Shown here piece by piece: positions 53,692 to 62,583 of a DNA stretch of 64,000 nucleotides; the first letter of the stretch is position 1; each line of letters begins with the position of its first letter. Made by a program: the position numbers and the translations under genes. The notes under the pieces are model-generated. The model made no database searches, had not been told where the DNA came from, and saw only the letters and a list, made by a program, of their open reading frames with translations. Location of the stretch: the NCBI GenBank assembly GCA_964497245.1, contig CAZCCC010000001.1, positions 1 through 64,000 on the forward strand, in the 5' to 3' direction. This DNA comes from CAZCCC01 sp964497245 (GTDB lineage Bacteria; Patescibacteriota; Patescibacteriia; Buchananbacterales; UBA6539).

Positions 53692-54858
53692 ATGAAAATA
53701 TGTCTGATTCATAGCTTATATAAACCATATACTCGAGGCGGGGCTGAGGTTGTTGTTGAAAATATTATTGATGGTTTTTTAAAGTTTGGACATGAAGTAA
53801 TTTTGGTCACAATCGGCAGAAAAAATGAAGTTCAGCAAGAAGGAAGGTTAAAAATTTACCGGATTAATCCTTTTAATGTTTTTTCTTTTTTAAAGATAGA
53901 TAAAATGCCTGTTTGGCTCAGATTGTTTTGGCATCCGTTGGATGTTTTTAATTTTTCAAGTTATTTTAAAATAAAAAAAATTCTAAAGTTAGAAAGGCCT
54001 AAAGTGGTAATGACTCATAACCTGAAAGGAATTGGCTATTTGGTGCCGGCAGCAATAAGGCGGAGAAAAATTAGGCATTTCCATACTGTTCACGATGTTC
54101 AGCTTTCACGGCCATCCGGCTTGATAATTTTTGGCCAAGAAAAACCGTTTTTAATCTTAGATAAGCTTTATGAAAAAATTGTCAAAAGGCTTTTTGGGAA
54201 TCCCGACTTGCTGATTTCGCCTTCGCGTTGGCTTTTGGGGTATTATCAAGCGCGCGGGTTTTTTTATGAGTCAAAAAAAGTGGTGATGGCAAACCCGATA
54301 ATTTTTAAGAAAACTGATAAAAGAGAGGAAGTATTAGTAGAAGAAAAAATCATTTTTTTATTTGTTGGGCAGCTGGAGTGGTTTAAGGGAATTCTTTTTT
54401 TAATTGATACTTTAAAAGAGGTTAAGTCGCAGAATTGGCAGCTTTTGATAATCGGTTCTGGTGGTGTTCAAAAAGCCGTTCAGAAAGAAGTTTTGGGAGA
54501 TAGCCGTTTTAAATTTATTGGAAGAGTTGATCATGAAAAGTTGGCGGAATTTTATCGCCAAGCTGATTTTACCGTTGTCCCATCCCTTTGTTATGAAAAC
54601 TCGCCGAAAGTGATTGATGAGAGTCTGGTGGCTAATGTTCCGGTAATTGCCGCAGATATCGGCGGGGTTTCTGAAATAGTCAAAGATTATTACAATGGAT
54701 TTACTTTTGCCCCTGGCAATAAGAAGAATTTAATAGAAGTCTTAGAATATTTTTTGAATAATCGGGAAAAAATAGCTGATCTTAAAAAAAATTGTTTTAT
54801 TTCAGTGAGGAATTCTTCAATCAGAAATTATATTAATCAGCTTTTGAAATTAATTTAG
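53692..54858 (+). CDS. Glycosyltransferase family 4 enzyme
   Basis: 388 aa, GT-B. N-terminal SLYKPYTRGGAEVVVENI and C-terminal FVGQLEWFKGILFLIDTL and ENSPKVIDESLVANVPVIAADIGG place it in GT4, with an ENSPxVIxES variant of the donor motif. It is 70 bases after the VanZ-like gene. It ends just before the short copy of the direct repeat that also precedes the 52099 gene. Confidence 0.85.
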   Translation: MKICLIHSLYKPYTRGGAEVVVENIIDGFLKFGHEVILVTIGRKNEVQQEGRLKIYRINPFNVFSFLKIDKMPVWLRLFWHPLDVFNFSSYFKIKKILKLERPKVVMTHNLKGIGYLVPAAIRRRKIRHFHTVHDVQLSRPSGLIIFGQEKPFLILDKLYEKIVKRLFGNPDLLISPSRWLLGYYQARGFFYESKKVVMANPIIFKKTDKREEVLVEEKIIFLFVGQLEWFKGILFLIDTLKEVKSQNWQLLIIGSGGVQKAVQKEVLGDSRFKFIGRVDHEKLAEFYRQADFTVVPSLCYENSPKVIDESLVANVPVIAADIGGVSEIVKDYYNGFTFAPGNKKNLIEVLEYFLNNREKIADLKKNCFISVRNSSIRNYINQLLKLI

Positions 54859-54860
54859 GT

Positions 54861-54908
54861 TTATTGGCGACATCAAGCGAGTGTGCAGCACCGTTAATAC
54901 CCTTTATT
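54861..54908 (+). repeat. Dispersed repeat, short copy
   Basis: TTATTGGCGACATCAAGCGA starts the block and GTTAATACCCTTTATT ends it. The first 23 bases match 51878-51900 with three changes and the last 16 match 52013-52028 exactly. The hairpin-bearing middle of the long copy is missing. The two copies bracket the GT4-VanZ-GT4 block as direct repeats. Confidence 0.65.
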
Positions 54909-54944
54909 ATTTTGCCAATTTTTATAATCTAGAGTTTTAGACGG

Positions 54945-54980
54945 TTAAAAAAAACTGCTTTGATTTTTCAAAACAGCTTT
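54945..54980 (-). terminator. Intrinsic terminator of the 87-aa gene
   Basis: On the minus strand a 12-base arm beginning AAAGCTGTTTTG pairs, with two mismatches, across a six-base loop to CAAAGCAGTTTT and is followed by further Ts. It begins five bases after the stop of the small gene. Confidence 0.65.
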
Positions 54981-54984
54981 AGTC

Positions 54985-55248
54985 TTAATGCAAGAATCCA
55001 GAAATGGATGACGAAAGAGCAAGGTAGTCTATTTCATTTCCTTTTCCAAATTTTGTCATTAGAAAGTACCAAAGATCATTACCAATAATATGTGTCTGCC
55101 CATGTGCATTTACTAGGGAGGTAAATGCGCGACAAATTGTCTCTTCAGGCAGATCACAAAAAACGGCCTTTAGGCTGAAAAGAAGTTTTAAAAGATTGCC
55201 GTGTCCATTGGCCAGTTCTTCAAAAGTGCAAAAGGTGCGAGTAGACAT
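54985..55248 (-). CDS. Hypothetical 87-aa protein with complete transcription signals
   Basis: 87 aa, family not recognised. The protein looks soluble and mostly helical (FEELANGHGNLLKLLFSLKA, then ETICRAFTSLVNAHGQ) with no signal peptide or membrane span and cysteines at 7, 31 and 39. Evidence that it is real: a consensus promoter (TTGACA, 17 bases, TAATAT) upstream, an AAAGGGA ribosome site eight bases before the ATG, and an intrinsic terminator right after the stop. Its base composition is less AT-rich than the flanking genes, which may point to recent acquisition. No function can be assigned. Confidence 0.65.
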   Translation of the reverse strand: MSTRTFCTFEELANGHGNLLKLLFSLKAVFCDLPEETICRAFTSLVNAHGQTHIIGNDLWYFLMTKFGKGNEIDYLALSSSISGFLH

Positions 55249-55292
55249 TTAGATTTCCCTTTTTGTTTTGGTTGTCAGAAATTTGAATATTA

Positions 55293-55321
55293 ATATTACC
55301 CCATTTTTTATATATTGTCAA
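55293..55321 (-). promoter_or_regulatory. Consensus promoter of the 87-aa gene
   Basis: Reading the minus strand, TTGACA (55321-55316) and TAATAT (55298-55293) are separated by exactly 17 bases. Transcription would start near 55286, giving a leader of about 37 bases that carries AAAGGGA before the ATG at 55248. Confidence 0.7.
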
Positions 55322-55364
55322 TTAATCGTGGAGTTTTGCAAAGGGGAAATAGAAATGTCCTACT

Positions 55365-55400
55365 TTTAAAATAAAATTAGCCGATTATTCAACCGGCTAG
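55365..55400 (-). terminator. Intrinsic terminator of the 699-aa membrane protein gene
   Basis: On the minus strand TAGCCG pairs with CGGCTA (55399-55394 with 55383-55378) across a ten-base loop, followed by ATTTTATTTTAAA. It lies about 75 bases after the stop of the gene at 55473-57572. A second small stem (GCC/GGC within 55404-55426) precedes it. Confidence 0.6.
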
Positions 55401-55472
55401 AATCCAAAGCCCTAAAGGCAATTTGGGGTTAAATTATGAAATTTTTATTATAGGTTTAAGACTCTGAATATA

Positions 55473-57572
55473 TTAGTGTTTATATTTAAAGATAAGAATT
55501 TCTCCATCGTCTACCGTGTAAATTTTGTCTGCCGAGTTAGCCGCCTGATTTGCGATTTTTTCAAAATTTTGCCAATATTTGTTCAAGATAAAATAGCTTT
55601 CATTTACTCCAGCTTCATTCATCACTTTTTGCATTGTTTCTTTTTTCGCCCCTTCGTAAATCATTTCCAAATAGCCTTGATAAAAGGTTTTAGGCTCTCC
55701 CATTGGCATTGAGTAATAGAATTGGTTATTGTAATATTTTTTGAATCCCAATTCTTTAATTGCCGCTGCGCCAACCATCTGATTGGCAAGCACTATGTGT
55801 TCTGGCGCAGCGATTTGCTCAATCAGGGTTATGGCTTTGATGTCTGATTCCGAAAGGCTGAAAAATTTAGCCGGCTCATATTGGTTTAAGCGAGGGTAAG
55901 ATAGATATAAGGAAATCAATAACAGCCCGCTTAAAATAGAAACCAGGAAAGATTTTGCCAAATAATTTTCTTTTTGCCATAAATTTTTAATAAAAACATA
56001 TAATCCAATAAGAAAAAAAGGAAGAAGGATATAAAAAGTAAGCACTAAAAGTCTATTGGTAAATGAATTTTTATCATAATCTATCAAGGCGGGGAAAGTG
56101 ATAAAATATTTTACAATTAAAAAATTGATGAAAATAACGGCTGATGCCATTAGATAACCAGAATTATTTTTTAGAAGTTTGTGCTTGGTGATATAGGCAA
56201 GTCCGATTAAAATTACTAAAAATGCCAGAATTATTTTATTTAAATTTATTAGGTACACGATGTTTAAAGGAAGGTCATATTTGTCAATCCAACTAAATAA
56301 AACAAGATTTTCAAAGTTTATATCAGGTTTGTTTAAATTCAATGAGGATCCGTTTATTATAAAGGATAAAGGCAGAAAGATTATAAAAACCGTTCCCGTC
56401 AGAAAATAAAGCCAGATATGCCTTTTGTAGTTTTTATAGAACAATTTAAAAATATTCAAAAGCATTATTGTTATTAAAAGCGGAATTCCTGCCAACGGAT
56501 GAATGGCCAGTGCCGCTAAAGCCAAAAAATAGAGGGTAATGGCGGAAATATCATCTTTAAAATAAAGCAGAGAAAAAAGTATCGTTATAATAAAAATTAG
56601 ATTTGCCAGATTTTGAGGAGTAGTCATAATAAATCCGGAATAGGGAATCGCAATAATCATTAAGGCCATTATTAGCGAATACTTTTTTTGTAGCCAGTTG
56701 CTGAATACATAAAATACCGTTGTGGGAGCAAAAATTGAAAAAAAGACAGGTACCAGCATTTTATCAATCAAGGAGATGCTAATCCCACTGAATTTATGCA
56801 GGAAAGTGACAATCGCATATTGCCCGAGATAATAAAGGGGCTTAGGGGTGATTGTTCCTGTTTGGCTGATTATTTTTTCCGTTGCTTGATGGATGAAAGG
56901 ATCAAAGCCATAGCCTATTTTGTAGACTATTAAAGCAATACCAGCGCTTAGAAAAGTATGAACTATTGTTAATAATAAAGGCAATTTGGTTCTTGTTGAT
57001 CTTAATAGATAAGTAACTAAACAGACGGTTAATCCAAAGTAAACAGGAAAAAATTTTGAATCCACAGTTTGCCAAGGTTCCTGTATTGACAGAGATGTTT
57101 GTCCGTTTAAAAGCAGGAAAAAACAAAAAAAGGTACCGATGATATAAATAATAACAAGAAAAAAATTAGTTTTAGGCTCTTTTCTTTCATTAAATTTTGA
57201 AAAGTATTCTTTTACAATTTTTCTAAGTGATAGTTTTTTTTCGGGTTTTATCCAATAATACAAGAAAGCAAGAACAACAGGAATAAAGAAAAACAAACCA
57301 AGTAGAATATTGTTGCTTAGACGATAAATATAGATTAGCCCAGCACCAACTATTGAAATGAAACAAAGTAAAAAAAGCGGGCCAAAAATAGTCTGCCAGC
57401 CTCGCTTATCAATAAATAAAGATCCGGTAATAAAGCCGAAGAATATTATATATGACAAGGTAAAAAAGGAACCTATGACAATATTATTCCAATACAAAAA
57501 ATTAAATGCCAAAGAAAGGCAAATAATTAGAGCCGTCGTAAAGTATTTGAATTTAGTGATTTTTTCTTCCAT
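55473..57572 (-). CDS. Large polytopic membrane protein, GT-C-like
   Basis: 699 aa with about 16-18 membrane helices and a soluble C-terminal region of about 110 residues. In the first half, GYGFDPFIHQATEKII (near residue 218) resembles the DPF/DPxxH loop motif of GT-C enzymes such as oligosaccharyltransferase-like proteins. The C-terminal part has AAPEHIVLANQMVGAAAIKEL and a periplasmic look. A transfer of a sugar from a polyprenyl carrier outside the membrane is plausible, but no close family is recognised. It is divergent from the 57664 gene. Confidence 0.5.
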   Translation of the reverse strand: MEEKITKFKYFTTALIICLSLAFNFLYWNNIVIGSFFTLSYIIFFGFITGSLFIDKRGWQTIFGPLFLLCFISIVGAGLIYIYRLSNNILLGLFFFIPVVLAFLYYWIKPEKKLSLRKIVKEYFSKFNERKEPKTNFFLVIIYIIGTFFCFFLLLNGQTSLSIQEPWQTVDSKFFPVYFGLTVCLVTYLLRSTRTKLPLLLTIVHTFLSAGIALIVYKIGYGFDPFIHQATEKIISQTGTITPKPLYYLGQYAIVTFLHKFSGISISLIDKMLVPVFFSIFAPTTVFYVFSNWLQKKYSLIMALMIIAIPYSGFIMTTPQNLANLIFIITILFSLLYFKDDISAITLYFLALAALAIHPLAGIPLLITIMLLNIFKLFYKNYKRHIWLYFLTGTVFIIFLPLSFIINGSSLNLNKPDINFENLVLFSWIDKYDLPLNIVYLINLNKIILAFLVILIGLAYITKHKLLKNNSGYLMASAVIFINFLIVKYFITFPALIDYDKNSFTNRLLVLTFYILLPFFLIGLYVFIKNLWQKENYLAKSFLVSILSGLLLISLYLSYPRLNQYEPAKFFSLSESDIKAITLIEQIAAPEHIVLANQMVGAAAIKELGFKKYYNNQFYYSMPMGEPKTFYQGYLEMIYEGAKKETMQKVMNEAGVNESYFILNKYWQNFEKIANQAANSADKIYTVDDGEILIFKYKH

Positions 57573-57588
57573 ATTTTCTAGTATCTAT

Positions 57589-57622
57589 ATTTTAGCACAA
57601 AAACGACTTTTTTTGCTATAAT
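57589..57622. promoter_or_regulatory. Divergent extended -10 promoters
   Basis: Minus strand: TGCTAAAAT (57597-57589) is an extended -10 that would start transcription near 57582, ten bases before the ATG at 57572. Plus strand: TGCTATAAT (57614-57622) is an extended -10 that would start near 57629 for the 57664 gene. Neither has a good -35, as is usual for the extended type. Confidence 0.6.
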
Positions 57623-57663
57623 ACTAAATATGATAAGGCTAAAAAATTAATAATTATTCTATA

Positions 57664-59241
57664 ATGTTTAAGAAGCGCAATTTTTTTCTGGCAGCTATCG
57701 GAGTAGTGTCTTTAGTTGTTTATTTTTGGCTGGTTTCGCCTATTAATACCGGTCTTGAAATAAGCCATCGTTTTGATTGGCCTGATGAAGTTTCCAATTA
57801 TTTTTGGATTACTAATTACGCGGAAACCAGTCAGCTTTATGTTGCTGAACCTTTAAATTTAATCGCTGAAAATCAAATTCATCCAAGGAGTTTTAATGTC
57901 CGGGAAGACGGCTCGCTTGTTCCGGGCAGTTTTTTTGGCTTAATACTGGTTTATGGATTGATTGCTAAATTATTTAGTTCCACTTTGGCTATTTATTTTA
58001 CTCCAATATTGGCGATAATAGCGTCTTTTTGCTTTTATGGAATAATTAGACACATATTTGACTTAAGAATTGCTCTATTGTCTTTAGTTTTAATGCTTTT
58101 TCATCCAGCCTGGCTTTATTATTCAGTCACTCCGATGCTTCCCAATGCTTGTTTTGTTTCACTTATTATCATTAGCGTTTGGCTTTTGATTTTCAGGAAA
58201 AATAGGATAAGTTCAATTCAAGTCCTGTTTTCGGCGCTTGCTTTAGGTTTTGCGGTATCAGTTCGGCCGGTTGAGATTTTTTGGATTTTTGCTTTGTATT
58301 TTTTAATTTTTATTTATTTATTTAAAAGGCTTGATTGGCAAAAAATTATTTTGTTTTTGGTAATCTTATTTTTAGCAGTAATTCCTTCAATTTATCAGCA
58401 GCAGATATTGTTTGGGAGTATTTTTACTTCAGGGTATGATCAGTTTCATATAGAAAAATCAATATTAGAGCAGTCGGCCGGTTTTATAAAATCTTTTATC
58501 GCTCCTTTTGGCATTCATCCTCGCTTAGCAACAGAAAATCTTTGGCTTTATTTTTTTAAGCAGCTTTGGTGGCTCTCATTTTTGGCCGTTTTGGGCTTGT
58601 TTGTCTCTTTATTTAATTTTAGGAAAAGAAACGAACTATTTTTTGGTTATGTTATTTTCAGCTTATTTTTGTTTTTTTGGCTTGGAAATTTTTATGGCAG
58701 CTGGCAATTTGAAGACAAACTCACGGTAAAACTCAATGTTTTAGGAATTTCTTATTTACGTTACTGGTTGCCTATATATTTAGTATCAGTTCCTTTTATT
58801 GCCTCTGGGCTTGCTTGGATTTCTAGCCTTTTAAAAACACGGGTTTTAAAAAAGTCAGCCTTGGCAATTTTCATTATTTTTCTTTTGTATAATTCTTTGC
58901 TACTATCCCTATTTAAAAATGAGGACAGCATTTTGCCGGTCCGCCGAAGAATTGCTGAATATAAAAAAACGGCAGCCAGAGTTATTTCATTAACCGAACA
59001 AGATTCAATAATCATTACTGTCAGAAAAGATAAAGTTTTTTTTCCCGAAAGAAAAGTAATTCATACTTTTGAGAAGCTTTCTGATAATCAAAAAATACAA
59101 AATTTTTTGCCTAATTTAATCAATGAAGCACCGGTTTATTATTATTCCCTTGAATTTGAAAAAAATCTTGAAATGGAAAACGGAATGTCTTTAGAATTGG
59201 TGCAAAATATCGGTAATGAAGTTTTATATAAAATAAAATGA
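57664..59241 (+). CDS. Polytopic membrane protein, GT39-like glycosyltransferase candidate
   Basis: 525 aa with about 11-12 membrane helices. The first outer loop has HRFDWPDEVSNYFWITNYAE (about residues 35-54), an acidic loop like the DE/DxxY motif of PMT/ArnT GT-C enzymes. The helical core shows the GT39 layout (RPVEIFWIFALYFLIF and others), and the last 100 residues are soluble. The next gene overlaps it by four bases. Likely uses a polyprenyl-phosphate sugar on the outer face. Confidence 0.6.
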   Translation: MFKKRNFFLAAIGVVSLVVYFWLVSPINTGLEISHRFDWPDEVSNYFWITNYAETSQLYVAEPLNLIAENQIHPRSFNVREDGSLVPGSFFGLILVYGLIAKLFSSTLAIYFTPILAIIASFCFYGIIRHIFDLRIALLSLVLMLFHPAWLYYSVTPMLPNACFVSLIIISVWLLIFRKNRISSIQVLFSALALGFAVSVRPVEIFWIFALYFLIFIYLFKRLDWQKIILFLVILFLAVIPSIYQQQILFGSIFTSGYDQFHIEKSILEQSAGFIKSFIAPFGIHPRLATENLWLYFFKQLWWLSFLAVLGLFVSLFNFRKRNELFFGYVIFSLFLFFWLGNFYGSWQFEDKLTVKLNVLGISYLRYWLPIYLVSVPFIASGLAWISSLLKTRVLKKSALAIFIIFLLYNSLLLSLFKNEDSILPVRRRIAEYKKTAARVISLTEQDSIIITVRKDKVFFPERKVIHTFEKLSDNQKIQNFLPNLINEAPVYYYSLEFEKNLEMENGMSLELVQNIGNEVLYKIK

Positions 59242-59756
59242 AAAATAACTATTTAAAATTAATTAAATTACTACTGATAGTTTTTTCAATTTTTTTATTT
59301 TTGTTTTTAATTAATAAAAATTTCCCCAGGTCAGGACAGATAACTGTTGAAATGAAATTGGGCAAAGATTTGCCGGCAATTACCAAGCTTGGACCTGAGC
59401 CGAGAGTAATTTTGCAAAATGGATTCCAATCGGTTCTGGAAGGCCCGGTTTATTTTGATTTAAGGTCAATGCCATGGTTTAAAGAAGCTATTGTCATTAT
59501 AGTTTTTTTGGAAGAAGAAATGGAACTCGAGGGAATTGCCGGTCAGTCAGGGCCCGGCTGGCAGTATGATATAAAAGAACCTTTTCTGGTTAATGATTTG
59601 GAGCAAGGCCTAAAAATTGCATTATTCAACTTTGACTTAGACGAATTATATCAGCAAAAAAATATCAGGCGATTTTTGATTTCCCTTAAGCCTTCGGGGC
59701 AACGGGAGCGTCCGGAACTTAAAATTTATTCACTTAAAATAATTCTAAACCAATAA
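59238..59756 (+). CDS. Hypothetical single-pass extracytoplasmic protein
   Basis: 172 aa. One N-terminal helix (about residues 7-26) anchors a beta-rich outer domain with VILQNGFQSVLEGPVYFDLR and a conserved-looking GIAGQSGPGWQYD stretch. The layout resembles a carbohydrate-binding jelly-roll, but I recognise no family. It overlaps the GT39-like gene by four bases and precedes a small membrane protein by two bases, so the three are likely one unit. It may hold a glycan substrate for the upstream enzyme; this is inference. Confidence 0.5.
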   Translation: MKNNYLKLIKLLLIVFSIFLFLFLINKNFPRSGQITVEMKLGKDLPAITKLGPEPRVILQNGFQSVLEGPVYFDLRSMPWFKEAIVIIVFLEEEMELEGIAGQSGPGWQYDIKEPFLVNDLEQGLKIALFNFDLDELYQQKNIRRFLISLKPSGQRERPELKIYSLKIILNQ

Positions 59757-59758
59757 TA

Positions 59759-59953
59759 ATGAAAATATTTTCTAAAAATAAAGATATTTTTTTGAAGACG
59801 GTTGAAGCTGTTTTTCAAGTTTCTTTTGTTTCTTTTTTGGCTTTATTTGCAATTGACTATATTTTTCCCGGTTTTGTTTCTAATTGGTTTAATTCAGTTT
59901 GGCTATTGATTTTAAGTTTTTTTTGTATTATAATTATCATCGCAAAAGATTAA
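59759..59953 (+). CDS. Small two-helix membrane protein
   Basis: 64 aa. Two membrane helices (about residues 17-36 and 43-62) with a charged N-terminus and a short loop. It lies two bases after one gene and one base before the next, tight operon spacing that supports it as a real gene. No family or motif is recognised. Confidence 0.5.
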   Translation: MKIFSKNKDIFLKTVEAVFQVSFVSFLALFAIDYIFPGFVSNWFNSVWLLILSFFCIIIIIAKD

Positions 59954-59954
59954 T

Positions 59955-60410
59955 ATGATTAAAGGGATAAAAATAATAAAACTTGAAAAATTTAATGATC
60001 AGCGCGGCTGGTTGTCTGAGTTTTTTAGAAATGATGAAATTATAGATTATGCACCGGCAATGGGATATGTTTCCCAGACTTTACCGGGAGTTTCCAGAGG
60101 ACCACATGAACATTCAAGCCAATCCGATTTTTTCGTTTTTATTGTGGGTAAATTCAGGCTTTATCTTTGGGACAACAGACAGGGAGCAAAAAAATACCGA
60201 ATACTTGAAACTTTTGAAGTGGGAGGAGAAAATCCCTGTTCAGTGTTGGTTCCGCCAGGTGTCGTCCATGCTTATAGATGTATTTCAAAAGAACCAGGTT
60301 TGGTAATCAATTTGCCGGATTCTCTGTATAAAGGAAAAGGCAAACTGGAAGAAATAGATGAAATCAGATGGGAGGACGGTAGAAATTCGCCTTTTAAAAT
60401 TAATGATTGA
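59955..60410 (+). CDS. RmlC-like cupin (dTDP-4-dehydrorhamnose 3,5-epimerase-related)
   Basis: 151 aa, about 30 residues shorter than typical RmlC. FNDQRGWLSEFFRND, VSQTLPGVSRGPHEH, FFVFIVGKFRLYLWD and VPPGVVHAYRCIS follow the RmlC order, with GPHEH in place of the usual RG-x-H-x-Q and with the late DEIRWED segment present. The catalytic histidine is plausible. rmlB (60875) and rmlD (62584) are close, so it could be the epimerase of the dTDP-rhamnose pathway, or a related sugar cupin. No RmlA is in the window. Confidence 0.65.
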   Translation: MIKGIKIIKLEKFNDQRGWLSEFFRNDEIIDYAPAMGYVSQTLPGVSRGPHEHSSQSDFFVFIVGKFRLYLWDNRQGAKKYRILETFEVGGENPCSVLVPPGVVHAYRCISKEPGLVINLPDSLYKGKGKLEEIDEIRWEDGRNSPFKIND

Positions 60411-60415
60411 AAAAT

Positions 60416-60826
60416 ATGCCAGACTGCATTTTTTGTAAAATTATTAAAGGCAAAATTTCATGTTCTAAAATTTACGAAGATGAAAAGATTTTGGCTTTTT
60501 TGGATATAAGTCCGATTAACCCCGGCCATACTTTGGTTATTCCAAAAAATCACTCGCAAAATTTAGTCCAGACAAGCGATGAAGATTTATCAGCTGCCAT
60601 TATGGTGATGAAAAAAATTGTGCCGGCGATTTTAAAAGCCGTTGGTGCTGAAGCATTTAATGTCATAACCAATAATGGTGAAATTTCCGGACAGACTGTT
60701 GGCCATACTCATTTTCATATTATGCCTCGTTTTAAAGGAGATGGCTATAAACTTTGGGTTGGCAAGACTTATCAGGAAGGGGAGATGGAAAGAATCGCAT
60801 CAAGAATTCAAAAAGAATTGCAATAA
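60416..60826 (+). CDS. HIT family hydrolase
   Basis: 136 aa from the ATG at 60416; an upstream TTG at 60407 overlaps the previous gene and is less likely. DCIFCKIIKGKIS is the Hint/HinT N-terminus and GHTHFHIMPR the catalytic histidine triad (H-x-H-x-H). The family hydrolyses purine nucleoside phosphoramidates or adenylylated compounds. It is a housekeeping-type protein placed within the sugar operon, possibly by chance. Confidence 0.87.
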   Translation: MPDCIFCKIIKGKISCSKIYEDEKILAFLDISPINPGHTLVIPKNHSQNLVQTSDEDLSAAIMVMKKIVPAILKAVGAEAFNVITNNGEISGQTVGHTHFHIMPRFKGDGYKLWVGKTYQEGEMERIASRIQKELQ

Positions 60827-60874
60827 TATGTTAAAATCATAAATTAAGTTTTTTAGTTATAATTATTAAATTAA

Positions 60875-61885
60875 ATGAGTAAATTATTAGTGACAGGCGG
60901 AGCGGGATTTATCGGATCCAACTTCATTCATTACTGGCTTAAAAACCATCCAAAAGACAAGATTGTTAATTTAGATAAGCTAACATACGCCGGAAACTTA
61001 GAGAATTTAGAGGCTACAAAAAAGAATCCAAAGTATCAGTTTGTTTTGGCCGATATTTGTGATTCAAAAATTGTTTCTGATTTAGTCAAAGATTGTGATC
61101 TGATTGTTCATTTTGCCGCCGAAAGCCATGTTGACCGTTCAATAATTAATGCTGGCGAATTTGTTAAAACCAATGTTTTGGGCACCCAGATCCTGCTTCA
61201 GGCGGCAAAAGATTATAATAAGCGTTTTCACCATATTTCAACTGATGAAGTCTTTGGCACATTAAATTTGGGGTCAAAGGAGAAATTTAATGAAAATACG
61301 CCTTATGATCCGCACAGTCCATATTCGGCCAGTAAAGCAGCTTCCGATCATTTAGTCAGAGCGTATTTTCATACCCACAATTTAGCAGTTACAATTTCTA
61401 ATTGTTCAAATAATTTTGGTCCATATCAGTTTCCGGAAAAATTTTTGCCTTTGGCAATTACTAATCTGCTTGAAGGAAAAAAAGTTCCGGTTTATGGTGA
61501 CGGCCTTTATGTGCGCGATTGGCTTTATGTTCAAGATCACTGCCGGGCGATTGATTTAATTTTGGAAAAAGGTAAAATCGGGGAAACTTATTGTATCGGG
61601 GGAATTATTGACGACGTAAGTAATTTAGATATTATTAGAAGAATTTTAAATATTTTAGGTAAGGATGAATCAATGATTGAATATGTTAAAGATCGGCCCG
61701 GCCATGACCGGCGATATGCCGTTGATTGGTCAAAAGCCAATCAAGAAATTGGTTTTACTCCCGAGCATGATTTTGATGCCTACCTTAAAGAAACCATTGA
61801 TTGGTATAGTAAAAATGCCAAGTGGTGGCAAAAGATAAAATCAGGGGAGTATCGGAACTATTATGAAAGGCAGTACCGGCCATGA
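60875..61885 (+). CDS. rmlB: dTDP-glucose 4,6-dehydratase
   Basis: 336 aa, extended SDR. TGGAGFIGSNFIHYWL is the NAD loop, NLDKLTYAGNLENL and HFAAESHVDRSI are RmlB-specific, STDEVFGTL has the catalytic Thr-Asp-Glu, and YSASKAASDHL gives YxxxK. RPGHDRRYAVD closes the active site region. It makes dTDP-4-keto-6-deoxyglucose, first step toward dTDP-rhamnose. Its last codons overlap the ATG of the next gene. Confidence 0.92.
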   Translation: MSKLLVTGGAGFIGSNFIHYWLKNHPKDKIVNLDKLTYAGNLENLEATKKNPKYQFVLADICDSKIVSDLVKDCDLIVHFAAESHVDRSIINAGEFVKTNVLGTQILLQAAKDYNKRFHHISTDEVFGTLNLGSKEKFNENTPYDPHSPYSASKAASDHLVRAYFHTHNLAVTISNCSNNFGPYQFPEKFLPLAITNLLEGKKVPVYGDGLYVRDWLYVQDHCRAIDLILEKGKIGETYCIGGIIDDVSNLDIIRRILNILGKDESMIEYVKDRPGHDRRYAVDWSKANQEIGFTPEHDFDAYLKETIDWYSKNAKWWQKIKSGEYRNYYERQYRP

Positions 61886-62571
61886 CAGAAAATGAAATTT
61901 TAAAAAGAATTTATCCATCGGTTGTCACTTTTATCGGCAATTGGCGGAAAATGACCAAGGAAGTTTTTAATCTCGGGTTGACTGACATTTCTTTATTTTT
62001 AACTTGTGCCGGCTATATGGAAAGACAAGAAATTTATAGAGAATTAGAAAAGACAAAAGTTAAAAATATTCCCCATGTCCATATTCGTCACGACATGAGA
62101 GAAAGCGAATTGGATTATTTGTCATCGCGTTTTTGTGCCAAATCTTTTACCGTTCATTATCAGTATTTTTTTAAATTTTTTAAAAAATCAAGGTATAGCA
62201 AGAAAATGTTTATTGAGAATAATAATGGACAGTCAAGAATTAAAGAATTGAGACTCGTTAAAGAAAGCGGAGGAATCTGTATTGACTTGTCGCACCTGAA
62301 ACATTTTGAGAATTTTTATCCTGATTACTTTCTTTTAACTAAAAAAGCCGCTGACAACTACCGTATCGGTTGTAATCATTTAAGTGCAATTTTAGCAAAT
62401 GGAAAAAGCTGGCACAAAGTGAAAAAGTTTTCTGATTTGGATTATTTAAAAACTATACCCAAGAAGTATTTTTCAGAATATATCTGTCTGGAAATGGCAA
62501 ATCCAGTCAAGGAACAGCTGAAGTTTAAAAAGTATATTGCAAAAATTCTAGCTGAAAGCTGGAAAGGTTAA
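61882..62571 (+). CDS. TIM-barrel-like protein of unknown function between rmlB and rmlD
   Basis: 229 aa. VPHVHIRHDMRESELDYLSSR-like metal-ligand candidates (HVHIRHD), then FTVHYQYFF, MFIENNNGQSRI, CIDLSHLKHFE and CNHLSAIL give spaced His, Glu and Asp residues at strand ends, the pattern of xylose-isomerase-like or AP-endonuclease-2 TIM barrels. The gene overlaps rmlB by four bases and precedes rmlD by 12. An isomerase or epimerase role on a sugar is possible. I do not recognise a specific family. Confidence 0.5.
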   Translation: MTENEILKRIYPSVVTFIGNWRKMTKEVFNLGLTDISLFLTCAGYMERQEIYRELEKTKVKNIPHVHIRHDMRESELDYLSSRFCAKSFTVHYQYFFKFFKKSRYSKKMFIENNNGQSRIKELRLVKESGGICIDLSHLKHFENFYPDYFLLTKKAADNYRIGCNHLSAILANGKSWHKVKKFSDLDYLKTIPKKYFSEYICLEMANPVKEQLKFKKYIAKILAESWKG

Positions 62572-62583
62572 TTTAATTTTTTT

